64,000 bases of DNA, from NCBI RefSeq assembly GCF_016806125.1, contig NZ_CP047166.1:3162001-3226000 (forward strand), in the 5' to 3' direction. Each line of letters starts with the position of its first letter. The stretch's first letter is position 1. The stretch is from Ponticoccus alexandrii (GTDB lineage: Bacteria > Pseudomonadota > Alphaproteobacteria > Rhodobacterales > Rhodobacteraceae). The notes under the pieces were generated by a model that saw only the letters and a program-made list of their open reading frames with translations, searched no databases and was not told the DNA's origin. This document shows, piece by piece, positions 8,802-16,974 of the stretch. The position numbers and the translations under genes were made by a program.

Positions 8802-9434
8802 TTAGATTTCGATGGCTTCGGCGATAGCTAGCGCATCTGCAAGCTCGACGCCCAAGTATCTGAAAGTGCTGTCCATCTTGGTATGACCCAACAATAGCTG
8901 GACTGCACGAAGGTTGCCCGTCTTCTTATATATTTGGGTCACCTTCGTTCGCCGGATCGAGTGCGTGCCATAGGCGCCGGCCTCCAGGCCGATGGATGTC
9001 ACCCACTCACGGACAATACGCGCGTACTGGCGGGTCGAGATGTGAAGCCGTTCGTGAAAACGCCCAGGCCAGAGGTATTCGGATCCGGCCATCAGCGGCT
9101 CCCGCATCCACCTTGCGAGCGATGCACGTGTGCCTTCAGAGATTTCGAAGCGCACAGGTGTTCGGGGCTTGCTCTGCAGAACTGACGCACGTTCCTTGAT
9201 TTGGCCTGACGCCATGACATCGATCACCTTCATCTTCACCAGATCTCAGCCGAGCAGTTTGCTGTCGATGGCAAGATTGAAAAGGGCCAGATCGCGGTGG
9301 TTCTCGGCCAGCTCCAGCCGCACCCTGATAGCCCAGACATGTTTGGGCTTAAGCGGCCTGTTTTGGCCGACGATCCAGCCTTTGTTCCAGACTGGACGAA
9401 GTGCGCGGATGGCGGGTAAGTTTGGTGTTTCCAT
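8802..9434 (-). pseudogene. Tyrosine recombinase/integrase, interrupted by in-frame TGA
   Basis: The minus-strand frame from ATG at 9434 (METPNLPAIRALRPVWNKG) runs to KLLG, meets TGA at 9248-9246, and continues without frame change as DLVKMKVIDVMASGQIKE to a stop at 8802. The combined product, about 210 residues, matches a small tyrosine recombinase common in this group, which from memory has Cys at the stop position. The catalytic region is preserved: HSIRR (H..R), LLGHTKMDST (the H box) and the nucleophile Tyr in TFRYLGVEL. A single base change (TGC or TGT to TGA) explains the loss. The 3' part could start at an internal ATG but would lack the first catalytic Arg region. Confidence 0.85.
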
Positions 9435-9679
9435 AATGGATTCTCCGATCCACCACGCCCTCCGACATCGACAACCCGACGTTGACAAGGCATCATATCA
9501 AATGATGCTGCATTGCATCCGACGTCGGCTTCGAGCCCCAAAGGCTCCGTTGGCTCTGGCTTGCAAGTTCGCCGAGCGATCACTATTTTTGAGAGATACC
9601 GCAAATGGAGACGTTATCAACATGGACCTGAACCTCGCCGCATTCGCCCCTTCGATTTCGCTGCGAGAAGTTATGTCCC

Positions 9680-11263
9680 ATGCCTGCATCCGTTTCCCTC
9701 TCCGGCCTGTCCTGGTCCACGCCTGACGACGCGCCCCTTCTTACCGACCTCAACCTGACTTTCGGCTTCGAGCGCACCGGCATGGTCGGGCGTAATGGCA
9801 TCGGTAAGAGCACCCTCCTTCGCCTGATTTCTGGTGATCAGAATCCCGCTTCGGGGCAGGTCCTCGTGAGCGGCTCCATCGCGATCATGCGGCAGGAAGC
9901 GATGGAGCAACCCGATGACATCATCGCCGATCTTTTCCACGTACGACCTGCGCTCGATCTGCTTGACCGGGCAGAGGCCGGACTTGCGGATGCCGATGAG
10001 CTGGCGGATGCGGATTGGACCCTTCCTGCGCGGATAGAAGCGGCGCTTATGCGCTGTGGCTTGTTGGTCGGGCCGCAGACCCTCTTGGCGACGCTATCGG
10101 GCGGCCAGCGCAGCCGCGCCGCCCTTGCCGCCCAGATCTTTGCCGAGCCGGATTTTCTGTTGCTGGACGAACCGACGAACAATCTCGACCGGGACGGACG
10201 CAAGGCATTGATCGACCTCATCCGGAGCTGGACAGGGGGCATGATCATCGTCAGCCATGACCGCGAGCTCTTGGAAGAAATGGACGCCATCGTCGAACTC
10301 ACCTCGCTTGGCGCGGCCCGGTATGGCGGGAACTACAGCGATTTCCGGCAGCGGAAGGACACCGAGTTGGACGCGGCAGCACATGACCTTGCGCATGCGG
10401 AGAAAACTCGCGCCGACGCGGCCCGTCGCGCACAGCAGGCAAGCGAACGTAAGGCACGCAAGGACAGTGCCGGACACCGGGCGCGAGCGAAGGGCGATCA
10501 GCCGAAAATCCTGATGGACGCCGCCAAGGGGCGGGCCGAAGCGTCGGGCGGAGCAGGTGTCCGCCTTCGCGATGCCCGGCGCGAGGCGGCAGATAAGGCG
10601 CTGTACGCCGCCCGCGAAAAGATCGAAATCCTGCAGCCCTTGCGTATGGACATCCCCCCAACGGGCCTTGCGACCGGCAGAACGGTGCTGCGACTGGAGA
10701 GGGTGACCGGCGGCCATGACCCCGATCATCCCTTGATCCGTGATCTGTCGCTGACCGTGACCGGTCCCGAGCGCATTGTTATTTCAGGGCCGAATGGCAG
10801 CGGAAAGACAACGCTTCTGAAGATCGTCACCGGACAGATCGTGCCGCAAAGTGGCCTCGTAGCGCTGTCAGTTCCATTTGCCCTGCTGGATCAGCATGTC
10901 CAACTGATCGACCCAGCTCTGTCCCTTCGTGACAATTTCTGTCACCTTAACCCCTTGGCTGATCCCCATATCGCACACGCAGCACTGGCCAGGTTCGGTT
11001 TCCGCGCGGCGGATGCCTTGCGCTACGCGAAGGAGTTGAGCGGAGGCGAGCGTCTACGCGCCGGTCTGGCTTGTGCCCTCGGAGCCACCCCGCCGCCCCC
11101 GTTGCTGATCTTGGATGAGCCCACCAATCACCTTGATCTGGATGGTATCACAGCACTTGAGGCTGCGCTGGCTGCTTATGATGGAGCCGTTTTAGCGATC
11201 AGCCATGACACGGCATTCCTTGAATCCCTCGCACCTGACAGGACGATTGATCTTGGAGGATGA
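9680..11263 (+). CDS. ABC-F family ATPase
   Basis: This 527-residue soluble protein has two ABC domains and no membrane segments, the layout of ABC-F ribosome-associated ATPases (translation factors such as Uup/EttA, or ribosome-protection resistance proteins). Domain 1 has Walker A GRNGIGKST, signature LSGGQRSR and Walker B LLLDEPTNNLD. A charged linker rich in Ala, Arg and Lys (about 225-310) follows. Domain 2 has GPNGSGKTT, LSGGERLRAG and LILDEPTNHLD. Which subfamily it belongs to cannot be decided by eye. It lies in a region of mobile-element debris bounded by two copies of a repeat, so recent acquisition is plausible. Confidence 0.93.
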   Translation: MPASVSLSGLSWSTPDDAPLLTDLNLTFGFERTGMVGRNGIGKSTLLRLISGDQNPASGQVLVSGSIAIMRQEAMEQPDDIIADLFHVRPALDLLDRAEAGLADADELADADWTLPARIEAALMRCGLLVGPQTLLATLSGGQRSRAALAAQIFAEPDFLLLDEPTNNLDRDGRKALIDLIRSWTGGMIIVSHDRELLEEMDAIVELTSLGAARYGGNYSDFRQRKDTELDAAAHDLAHAEKTRADAARRAQQASERKARKDSAGHRARAKGDQPKILMDAAKGRAEASGGAGVRLRDARREAADKALYAAREKIEILQPLRMDIPPTGLATGRTVLRLERVTGGHDPDHPLIRDLSLTVTGPERIVISGPNGSGKTTLLKIVTGQIVPQSGLVALSVPFALLDQHVQLIDPALSLRDNFCHLNPLADPHIAHAALARFGFRAADALRYAKELSGGERLRAGLACALGATPPPPLLILDEPTNHLDLDGITALEAALAAYDGAVLAISHDTAFLESLAPDRTIDLGG

Positions 11264-11653
11264 CCGTTTCGTCCGCACTGACGACATTCATCCTTCGAAA
11301 ATGCTGCGCGATGGCCGAATGGCCGGTCTGGTGAAGCTGCACCGCGGCGATCGGCAAGGGACTGAACGGCAGGTCAGGGCCGCTACAGACCGCGATATGC
11401 AAGCCCGGGGCTGATCCCTGTTGTTGCGCCACGATGCGGCACGGGCGCAGATGTTCGACGACACCCCGGTTCACATCGGAACCGGCCAGTTTCATCGCTC
11501 CCCCCCCGCGCGGATACTAGGGCCCCGGCGAACAGCCCGTCTGACGCGCGCATGAAATGGCTGACTGCCCCATTCCCTTGGGTTGCACTGTGGACACTGC
11601 GCCGAGGCCCGCCCCATAGTTCTGGCATCCGGACCAAATAGAAGGCTCTGACC
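11264..11653. other. Intergenic region with repeat copy 2
   Basis: About 390 bp follow the ABC-F stop without a supported gene. The first third contains the second copy of the dispersed ~100-bp repeat. The rest shows no recognisable coding or RNA signal. Confidence 0.5.
11291..11380 (+). repeat. Dispersed ~100-bp repeat, copy 2
   Basis: This is a direct-orientation partner of the segment at about 8679-8780. Shared blocks include CGAAAATGCTGC, GAAGCTGCACCGCGGCGATC and GGGACTGAACGGCAGG. It begins about 30 bp after the ABC-F stop codon. Confidence 0.75.
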
Positions 11654-12226
11654 ATGTCGACACAGGATCCTGCCTCCCTCGCGCGTGCTTTCATTGCTGA
11701 CGAAGGCACTGACTCCAAGCCGAAATTCTGGACGATGAACCACCATCACATCGTGCCGATCGCCGCGAAACTGGCACGGGCTCTCGAGCCCGAGGAGCGC
11801 ATCGCATTCTATCGGCATTATCTTCGGCGCGCCAATATCGCCCCCGCCGTGCCCCAAGGTGAAATTCCCCTCCTGATTGAAGGCTACAGGCAATTGGTGC
11901 CCGACATGACCGGGCCCGAGCCGCTGATCTTTCCGCGGCTGGTCGGACTGTACCTTTTCGGCTTCGACGCGGCCGGCGCCTTGCCGTCGGGTGGCCTGGA
12001 TACCGCGAAAGAGTTGAAGGAGCGGCTCAAGACCCTGACCCAGTGCCACAAGTACACCAGCCTTCCCGGGCAACGCGCGAAGCCGGAGAGGTTCCGCCCC
12101 TTCATCCCCGAGGCGCCCCGCCTGCTCGAGGTGCTGCGGCACACGGAATACCTGAGCCTGACCGCCTCCGAGGGCGAAAGCTTCAACATGGTCGACCTGA
12201 CATTCTGGGCTGCCACCGGTCTCTGA
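11654..12226 (+). CDS. Hypothetical protein, 190 residues
   Basis: The frame begins MSTQDPASLARAFIADEGTD. Its composition looks like a real soluble, mostly helical protein (LARALEPEERIAFYRHYLRR; KELKERLKTLTQCHKY). No signal peptide or membrane span is visible and I recognise no family. It lies alone between repeat debris and an XRE regulator. On the opposite strand just beyond its 3' end starts another frame with a good ribosome site (12307), which suggests rearrangement at this junction. Confidence 0.6.
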   Translation: MSTQDPASLARAFIADEGTDSKPKFWTMNHHHIVPIAAKLARALEPEERIAFYRHYLRRANIAPAVPQGEIPLLIEGYRQLVPDMTGPEPLIFPRLVGLYLFGFDAAGALPSGGLDTAKELKERLKTLTQCHKYTSLPGQRAKPERFRPFIPEAPRLLEVLRHTEYLSLTASEGESFNMVDLTFWAATGL

Positions 12227-12232
12227 CAACCA

Positions 12233-12307
12233 GTACTCAAAATGAAGTCCCGGGTAGCCCTCCATCTCCTCCGTAAGTTTCTCCAGTTTTACCAAGTCGA
12301 TGATCAT
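12233..12307 (-). pseudogene. Possible 5' fragment of a truncated minus-strand gene
   Basis: An ATG at 12307 on the minus strand is preceded by a strong ribosome site (GGAGAGG, 6 nt spacing) and opens a hydrophilic frame MIIDLVKLEKLTEEMEGYP. After about 25 codons the frame runs antisense into the 190-residue gene and its composition changes. I read it as the surviving start of a gene whose remainder was replaced. It could alternatively be a very short peptide or chance. Confidence 0.35.
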
Positions 12308-12402
12308 AGCAGCCTCTCCTGTGCTTCGACATCCAGATCCGGCGCTGGAATGTCTCTTAAAACCGGTAGAGTTAAAACCGACATTCGCCAATAGCATCGG
12401 GG

Positions 12403-12633
12403 GTGAAACGGACACCCAAGAGCCCCCTGAGAGACGTTCTCGCCCGCAATATGCGGCTGCTACGTGCTGAGAAAGGGTGGTCTCAGGAACGCCTTGCCGA
12501 GGAGGCAGGCCTCAACAGGACCTATTTGAGTGCTGTAGAGCGGTCTGAACAGAATATCTCGATCGACAACCTCTACCGTGTCGCCAAGGGGCTCGGCGTC
12601 GAGGCCCATACCTTGCTGACACACCGGGATTAG
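12403..12633 (+). CDS. Small XRE-family helix-turn-helix regulator
   Basis: This 76-residue protein, starting at GTG, consists almost only of an HTH_3 domain: NMRLLRAEKGWSQERLAEEA is helices 1-2 and LNRTYLSAVERSEQNISIDN covers the recognition helix and the turn after it. Proteins of this size often control restriction-modification, conjugative or phage genes, or their own promoter; no partner gene is visible here. A terminator follows within 40 bp, so it is probably a single-gene transcript. Confidence 0.88.
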   Translation: MKRTPKSPLRDVLARNMRLLRAEKGWSQERLAEEAGLNRTYLSAVERSEQNISIDNLYRVAKGLGVEAHTLLTHRD

Positions 12634-12671
12634 AAATTTTATCTCTCAAAATCAGCCAGATAAAAAGAAAA

Positions 12672-12708
12672 CGGGCCTACCCTCTGCAGGTAGGGCCGTT
12701 GCTTTTTT
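12672..12708 (+). terminator. Rho-independent terminator after the XRE gene
   Basis: A stem of CCTACC (12676-12681) with GGTAGG (12689-12694), extended by GGC/GCC across one bulged base, is followed by GTTGC and a run of six T residues (12703-12708). Confidence 0.8.
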
Positions 12709-12832
12709 ACTGACATCCACAGCGCCTGACATCGGCCCGTGGGCAATCTATGCGGTGATAATGGACACCAAACCGCACCAAATGGGCAAACTATGGGTCA
12801 GTTCAGAACAAAAACACTCACCCCCCAACCCC

Positions 12833-15124
12833 TCACCCGCATTTCGAATGCCCGCAAGACGCGCAGGTCATGCAGCCTTCCACCATCATCATCGAGAACT
12901 GGCCGCAGCTCGGGCAGGCCTTGCCGCGGGGGGCGTCGAGGCCGACGACCTTGGCGGTCGGGTCGGTCTTCAGGCCCATGCCTTCGCCTTCCAAGAACCC
13001 GGTCTCGATCATGTGGCGCTCGATCACGCCACCGATGGCGGCGAGGATCGAGGGGATGTACTTGCCCTTCACCCAGGCCCCGCCGCGCGGGTCGAAGACC
13101 GCCTTCAACTCCTCGACCACGAAGGACACGTCGCCGCCGCGCCGGAAGACGGCGGAGATCATGCGCGTCAGGGCCACCGTCCAGGCGAAATGCTCCATGT
13201 TCTTGGAGTTGATGAAGACCTCGAAGGGCCGCCTGTGCCCGCCGACGATGATGTCGTTGATCGTCAGGTAGATGGCGTGCTCGCTGTCTGGCCATTTCAG
13301 CTTGTAGGTGTTGCCCTCCAGATGCTCGGGCCGGTCGAAGGGCTCGGACATGTAGATCACATCGCCATGCGGGGTCTGAGGCTCGGCGTCGCTGTTGGCG
13401 ACGACTTCGGGGGCCTCCTTTTTCTCCTCCGCCACGCTCAGCACGCTGCCGGTCACGTCGTTCGGACGGTACGTGGTGCAGCCTTTGCAGCCGGTCTCGT
13501 AGGCCTCCATGTAGACGTCCTTGAAGGACTGGAAGTCGATGTCCTCGGGGCAGTTGATGGTCTTGGAGATCGACGAATCCACCCACTTCTGCGCCGCCGC
13601 CTGCATGCGGACGTGCTCCAGGGGCGCCAGCGTCTGGGCGTTTACGAAATAGTCGGGCAGCGCCGCGTCCTCGCCGTGGACGGCGCGGTACATCTGCACC
13701 GCGTAATCGACCACCTCTTCCTCGGTCCGCGAGCCGTCCTTCTGCAGGACCTTGCGGGTATAGGCATAGGCAAAGACCGGCTCGATCCCGCTCGACACAT
13801 TGCCCGCGTACAAAGAGATCGTCCCCGTCGGCGCAATCGAGGTGACCAGCGCGTTGCGGATGCCGTGGGTGCGCACCGCTTCGCGCACGTCCTCGTCCAT
13901 CTGCATCATGTTGCCCGAGGCGAGGTATTTCTCGGCATCGAAGAGCGGGAACGCCCCCTTCTCCTTCGCAAGGTCCACCGACGCCAGATAGGAGGCCCGC
14001 GCGATCGCCTTCAGCCATGCCTCGGTCACCGCCGCCGCCTCTTCCGAGCCGTAGCGCAGCCCGCACATCAGCAGGGCATCCGCCAGACCGGTGACGCCCA
14101 GCCCGATGCGGCGCTTGTTCTTCGCCTCCTCGGCCTGCTGCGGCAGGGGGAAGCGCGAGGCGTCCACCACGTTGTCCATCATCCGCACGGCACAGGCGAC
14201 CAGTTCGGCCAGCGCCTCTTCGTCCAGACGGGCGGCCTCGGTGAAGGGATCCGTCACCAGCCGCGCCATGTTGACCGAGCCCAGCAGGCAGGCGCCATAG
14301 GGCGGCAGGGGCTGCTCGCCGCAGGGGTTGGTGGCGGCGATGGTCTCGACGTAGTTCAGGTTGTTCGCCTGATTGATGCGGTCGATGAAGATCACGCCCG
14401 GCTCGGCGTAATCGTAGGTCGCCTTCATGATCCGGTTCCACAGGTCGCGCGCCTGAAGCGTGTGGTAGACGCGACCGTCGAACTGCAGGTCCCACGGCCC
14501 GTCGGCCTTGACCGCCTCCATGAAGGCATCCGTCACCAGCACCGACAGGTTGAACATCCGCAGGCGGGCGCTGTCGGCCTTGGCGCCGATGAAGGCCTCG
14601 ATGTCCGGGTGGTCGCAGCGCATGGTCGCCATCATCGCGCCCCGGCGCGAGCCCGCGGACATGATCGTGCGGCACATGGCGTCCCAGACGTCCATGAAGG
14701 ACAGCGGGCCAGAGGCATCGGCGGCCACGCCATGCACGACGGCGCCCTTGGGGCGGATGGTCGAGAAGTCGTAGCCGATGCCCCCGCCCTGCTGCATGGT
14801 CAGCGCGGCCTCCTTCAGCATGTCGAAGATGCCGGCCATGGTGTCGGGGATGGTGCCCATGACGAAGCAGTTGAACAGCGTGACAGAGCGGTCGGTCCCG
14901 GCCCCTGCCGTGATGCGACCTGCGGGCAGGTAGCGGAAATCCTCGAGCGCGGAGTAGAAACGCGGCTCCCAGGCCGCCGGGTCGGTTTCGACCGCCGCCA
15001 GCGCCCGGGCGATCCGGCGCCATGTATCCTCGACCGACAGGTCGATGGGCGTGCCGTCCGCCTCCTTGAGGCGGTATTTCATGTCCCAGATCTGTTCTGC
15101 AATGGGGGCGGCAAAGCGGGTCAT
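12833..15124 (-). CDS. nrdJ: Adenosylcobalamin-dependent (class II) ribonucleotide reductase
   Basis: This enzyme reduces ribonucleotides to deoxyribonucleotides for DNA synthesis, using adenosylcobalamin as radical source, so it needs no oxygen and no R2 subunit. It is 763 residues long from ATG at 15124; the 17 extra in-frame codons upstream lack family character. Visible motifs are TLFNCFVMG (redox Cys), GGGIGYDFSTIRP, SAGSRRGAMM, NPCGEQPL (active-site Cys) and SIAPTGTISL. Near the C-terminus a zinc-ribbon-like CPSCG...CASCG ends in a redox CG tail. It lies on its own, divergent from a DUF1489 gene. I looked for a cobalamin riboswitch in the short leader and saw none. Confidence 0.96.
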   Translation of the reverse strand: MTRFAAPIAEQIWDMKYRLKEADGTPIDLSVEDTWRRIARALAAVETDPAAWEPRFYSALEDFRYLPAGRITAGAGTDRSVTLFNCFVMGTIPDTMAGIFDMLKEAALTMQQGGGIGYDFSTIRPKGAVVHGVAADASGPLSFMDVWDAMCRTIMSAGSRRGAMMATMRCDHPDIEAFIGAKADSARLRMFNLSVLVTDAFMEAVKADGPWDLQFDGRVYHTLQARDLWNRIMKATYDYAEPGVIFIDRINQANNLNYVETIAATNPCGEQPLPPYGACLLGSVNMARLVTDPFTEAARLDEEALAELVACAVRMMDNVVDASRFPLPQQAEEAKNKRRIGLGVTGLADALLMCGLRYGSEEAAAVTEAWLKAIARASYLASVDLAKEKGAFPLFDAEKYLASGNMMQMDEDVREAVRTHGIRNALVTSIAPTGTISLYAGNVSSGIEPVFAYAYTRKVLQKDGSRTEEEVVDYAVQMYRAVHGEDAALPDYFVNAQTLAPLEHVRMQAAAQKWVDSSISKTINCPEDIDFQSFKDVYMEAYETGCKGCTTYRPNDVTGSVLSVAEEKKEAPEVVANSDAEPQTPHGDVIYMSEPFDRPEHLEGNTYKLKWPDSEHAIYLTINDIIVGGHRRPFEVFINSKNMEHFAWTVALTRMISAVFRRGGDVSFVVEELKAVFDPRGGAWVKGKYIPSILAAIGGVIERHMIETGFLEGEGMGLKTDPTAKVVGLDAPRGKACPSCGQFSMMMVEGCMTCASCGHSKCG

Positions 15125-15446
15125 GGCTGATTCTCGTGTATTGGGAGGGACACCCAGACTAAGCCCAAATCGCAACAGGTTGAAAGGTCAGTTAGACAGG
15201 CCACCAGATATGTCGGGACCGCGCCCGCCAGCGCTGCGCGGGTGGAGGTCGGGACCCGCAGAGGATCGCCGGATGCGGCGGTCGGGGCCGGGCGAAAACC
15301 GCCATGCTGGCGCCAGGCCGGAACGCGCGGCGCGCCCTGCTCCGCATCGGGGGCCCTGCCCCGCCCCTGTCTGCCGCTGGGCTCCCGCATCTTGAAAGCC
15401 GCGCCCCCGTGCCTACACTATGCAGGGCCCGCAGCGGAGAATTCCA
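15125..15446. other. Divergent intergenic region between nrdJ and the DUF1489 gene
   Basis: This is 322 bp without a supported gene. It contains a candidate promoter for the rightward gene (15392-15419). No cobalamin riboswitch and no clear NrdR box pair was recognised on the nrdJ side. Confidence 0.6.
15392..15419 (+). promoter_or_regulatory. Candidate sigma-70 promoter for the DUF1489 gene
   Basis: TTGAAA (15392-15397) and TACACT (15414-15419) are separated by 16 bp. Transcription would start near 15426, downstream of an in-frame ATG at 15420. This supports the TTG start at 15447 over that ATG. Confidence 0.55.
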
Positions 15447-15878
15447 TTGGCCCCAGTCACCCATCTCATCAAGCTGTCCGTCGGAACGGACTCGGTCGAG
15501 ACGCTGGCAGCGTGGCAGGCCTCGGCCCCGGCGCGGGGCGCCGACGAGTTGCCGCGCCACGTCACCCGCATGTGGCCCCGGCGCGAGGCCGAGGTGCTGG
15601 CCGGCGGGTCCATCTACTGGGTGATCAAGGGGTTGATCCAGTGCCGCCAGCGCGTGCTGGCGATGGAACGGGTCAGCGGCAGCGATGGCACCGAGCGCTG
15701 TGCGCTGGTGCTCGATCCGCAACTGGTCCGCACCACCAGCACGCAAAAACGCCCCTTTCAGGGCTGGCGCTACCTCTCCCCCGAGGATGCGCCGCGCGAC
15801 CTGCCCGAAGGCCGTCAGGCCGAAGACACCCTGCCGCCGGAACTGGCCGGGGCGCTGGCCGAGATCGGCGTGCTTTAG
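15447..15878 (+). CDS. DUF1489 family protein
   Basis: This 143-residue protein matches the DUF1489 family of Alphaproteobacteria, judged from the N-terminal HLIKLSVGTDSVETLAAWQ and the later SIYWVIKGLIQCRQRVL and PFQGWRYLSPEDAP blocks. Its function is not known. I chose a TTG start at 15447 because GGAGA sits 6 nt upstream, family members begin just before the HLIKL motif, and a candidate promoter would exclude the ATG at 15420. Confidence 0.88.
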   Translation: MAPVTHLIKLSVGTDSVETLAAWQASAPARGADELPRHVTRMWPRREAEVLAGGSIYWVIKGLIQCRQRVLAMERVSGSDGTERCALVLDPQLVRTTSTQKRPFQGWRYLSPEDAPRDLPEGRQAEDTLPPELAGALAEIGVL

Positions 15879-15960
15879 GCACCCCCACAGACCGGGACCT
15901 ATGGGCAAGCGACCCTGCACGCATTAGATTACAGGGGACTCATATCGCTCGGAGGTCGTG

Positions 15961-16350
15961 ATGACCCGTTTTCTTTCTGCCCTTTTCCTTGCTGTCCCCG
16001 CCTTTGCCGCTTCACCCGCCATCGCGCAGGACGTCGTTGCCAGCTATGCCGCCTATATCGGCGACCGCGATCTCTTTAATTCAAACGGCGAGCGGCTGAC
16101 TGCCCCCGCGCAGGTCCTGCGGCAGGATAGGGCGAATTACCACCGCTTCGGCATCGCGCAGGCCGGGGACGAATGGGACCCGGTCTTCGACTCGGCCGAC
16201 AACCGCGCGGCCATGGAAGCCATGGTGAACGCCGGCTCCATCGAGCCCGGCGCGGCACAGATCCTGATGAGCGGCGGCGCCATGGTGCTGGTGCAGATCT
16301 TCGGCTCGGGCGGGGTCGGAACCTCTGTACAGGTCACCGTCGCCCGCTGA
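15961..16350 (+). CDS. Small exported protein of unknown function
   Basis: A 129-residue product has a signal peptide (FLSALFLAVPAFAASPAIAQ, cut after AIA). The mature domain of about 105 residues is rich in Ala, Gly and Asp and lacks cysteines. The start is set by GGAGG at 15951-15955; the GTG three bases earlier is too close to it. It is convergent with the YdcF-type gene, and the two are separated by a double hairpin. I do not recognise the family. Confidence 0.7.
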   Translation: MTRFLSALFLAVPAFAASPAIAQDVVASYAAYIGDRDLFNSNGERLTAPAQVLRQDRANYHRFGIAQAGDEWDPVFDSADNRAAMEAMVNAGSIEPGAAQILMSGGAMVLVQIFGSGGVGTSVQVTVAR

Positions 16351-16356
16351 GGGCCG

Positions 16357-16401
16357 CCGTTTTCCGTTGCGGAAAACGGGCCGAAATCCGTCGCGGATTT
16401 C
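16357..16401. terminator. Twin palindrome between convergent genes (pair A)
   Basis: Two perfect hairpins lie 3 bp apart. The first has arms CCGTTTTCCG / CGGAAAACGG around TTG (16357-16379). The second has GAAATCCG / CGGATTTC around TCG (16383-16401). The element occupies nearly all of the 58-bp gap between two converging genes and should act on both strands. Confidence 0.75.
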
Positions 16402-16408
16402 GCATCGC

Positions 16409-16906
16409 TCAGTCGCGGCCCCGGCCCTGCAGGGCATAGCCCAGATAGGCGCCGCCCTCGCGCAGCCAAAGCCAGACGCGGTGCGACGTCAGCGGGCCGG
16501 GCACGCGCGGCCAGGCGCCCCCGGCATCCAATCCCATCCGCCGCGCCACCAGCCGCGCCCGCGGCAGGTGATAGCGATCCGTGACGATGACGATCCGGCC
16601 CGCGCCCGCCGCCGTCAGAAGGGGCCGCGCATACATCAGGTTCTGCTCTGTCGTGGTCGAACGCGCCTCGACCAGAACCGCCGCGGCGGGCACCCCCAGC
16701 CCGACGCAGATCGCCCGGATGACCTCGGCCTCTGACGGACCGTGGCGCCCGACGCCGCCACAGCCCACGACCAGCCGCACCCGGCCCTCCAGCCATAGCC
16801 GCGCCGCCTCTTCAGCCCGGCGCCGCAGCGTCGGCGAGGCCATGCCACCCGGCCACACCGCCGCCCCCAGCACCACCGCCACGGGCCGCTCGTCCGCATC
16901 CGTCAT
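16409..16906 (-). CDS. YdcF/SanA-type DUF218 protein
   Basis: This 165-residue protein begins at ATG 16906 (MTDADERPVAVVLGAAVWPG); nine in-frame codons upstream are less likely to be used. DUF218 hallmarks are visible: VVLGAAVWPGG near the N-terminus, GGVGRHGPSEAEVI, EARSTTTEQNL (the S.NT.EN-type motif) and VTDRYHLPRARLVARR. Family members act on envelope lipids, or bind S-adenosylmethionine in YdcF, but the substrate here is unknown. No signal peptide is seen. Confidence 0.85.
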   Translation of the reverse strand: MTDADERPVAVVLGAAVWPGGMASPTLRRRAEEAARLWLEGRVRLVVGCGGVGRHGPSEAEVIRAICVGLGVPAAAVLVEARSTTTEQNLMYARPLLTAAGAGRIVIVTDRYHLPRARLVARRMGLDAGGAWPRVPGPLTSHRVWLWLREGGAYLGYALQGRGRD

Positions 16907-16974
16907 ACCGCCCCCTCTGGTTTTCGCGGCCAAAGCCTATACCTTGCGGCCAAACCCTCGCAAAGGACAGCCAC

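Noticed and set aside
9246-9248. Possible selenocysteine codon (TGA where Cys is usual) in the recombinase
   Set aside because: Tyrosine recombinases are not selenoproteins, no SECIS-like hairpin was evident just downstream, and a nonsense mutation in decayed mobile DNA is simpler.
12755-15130. A 791-codon plus-strand frame opposite nrdJ
   Set aside because: nrdJ has all class II reductase motifs on the minus strand; the opposite frame is a His/Arg/Gly-rich shadow.
15125-15250. Cobalamin riboswitch upstream of nrdJ
   Set aside because: B12-dependent enzymes can be riboswitch-controlled, but the leader appears short and I saw no B12-box-like motif or suitable fold.
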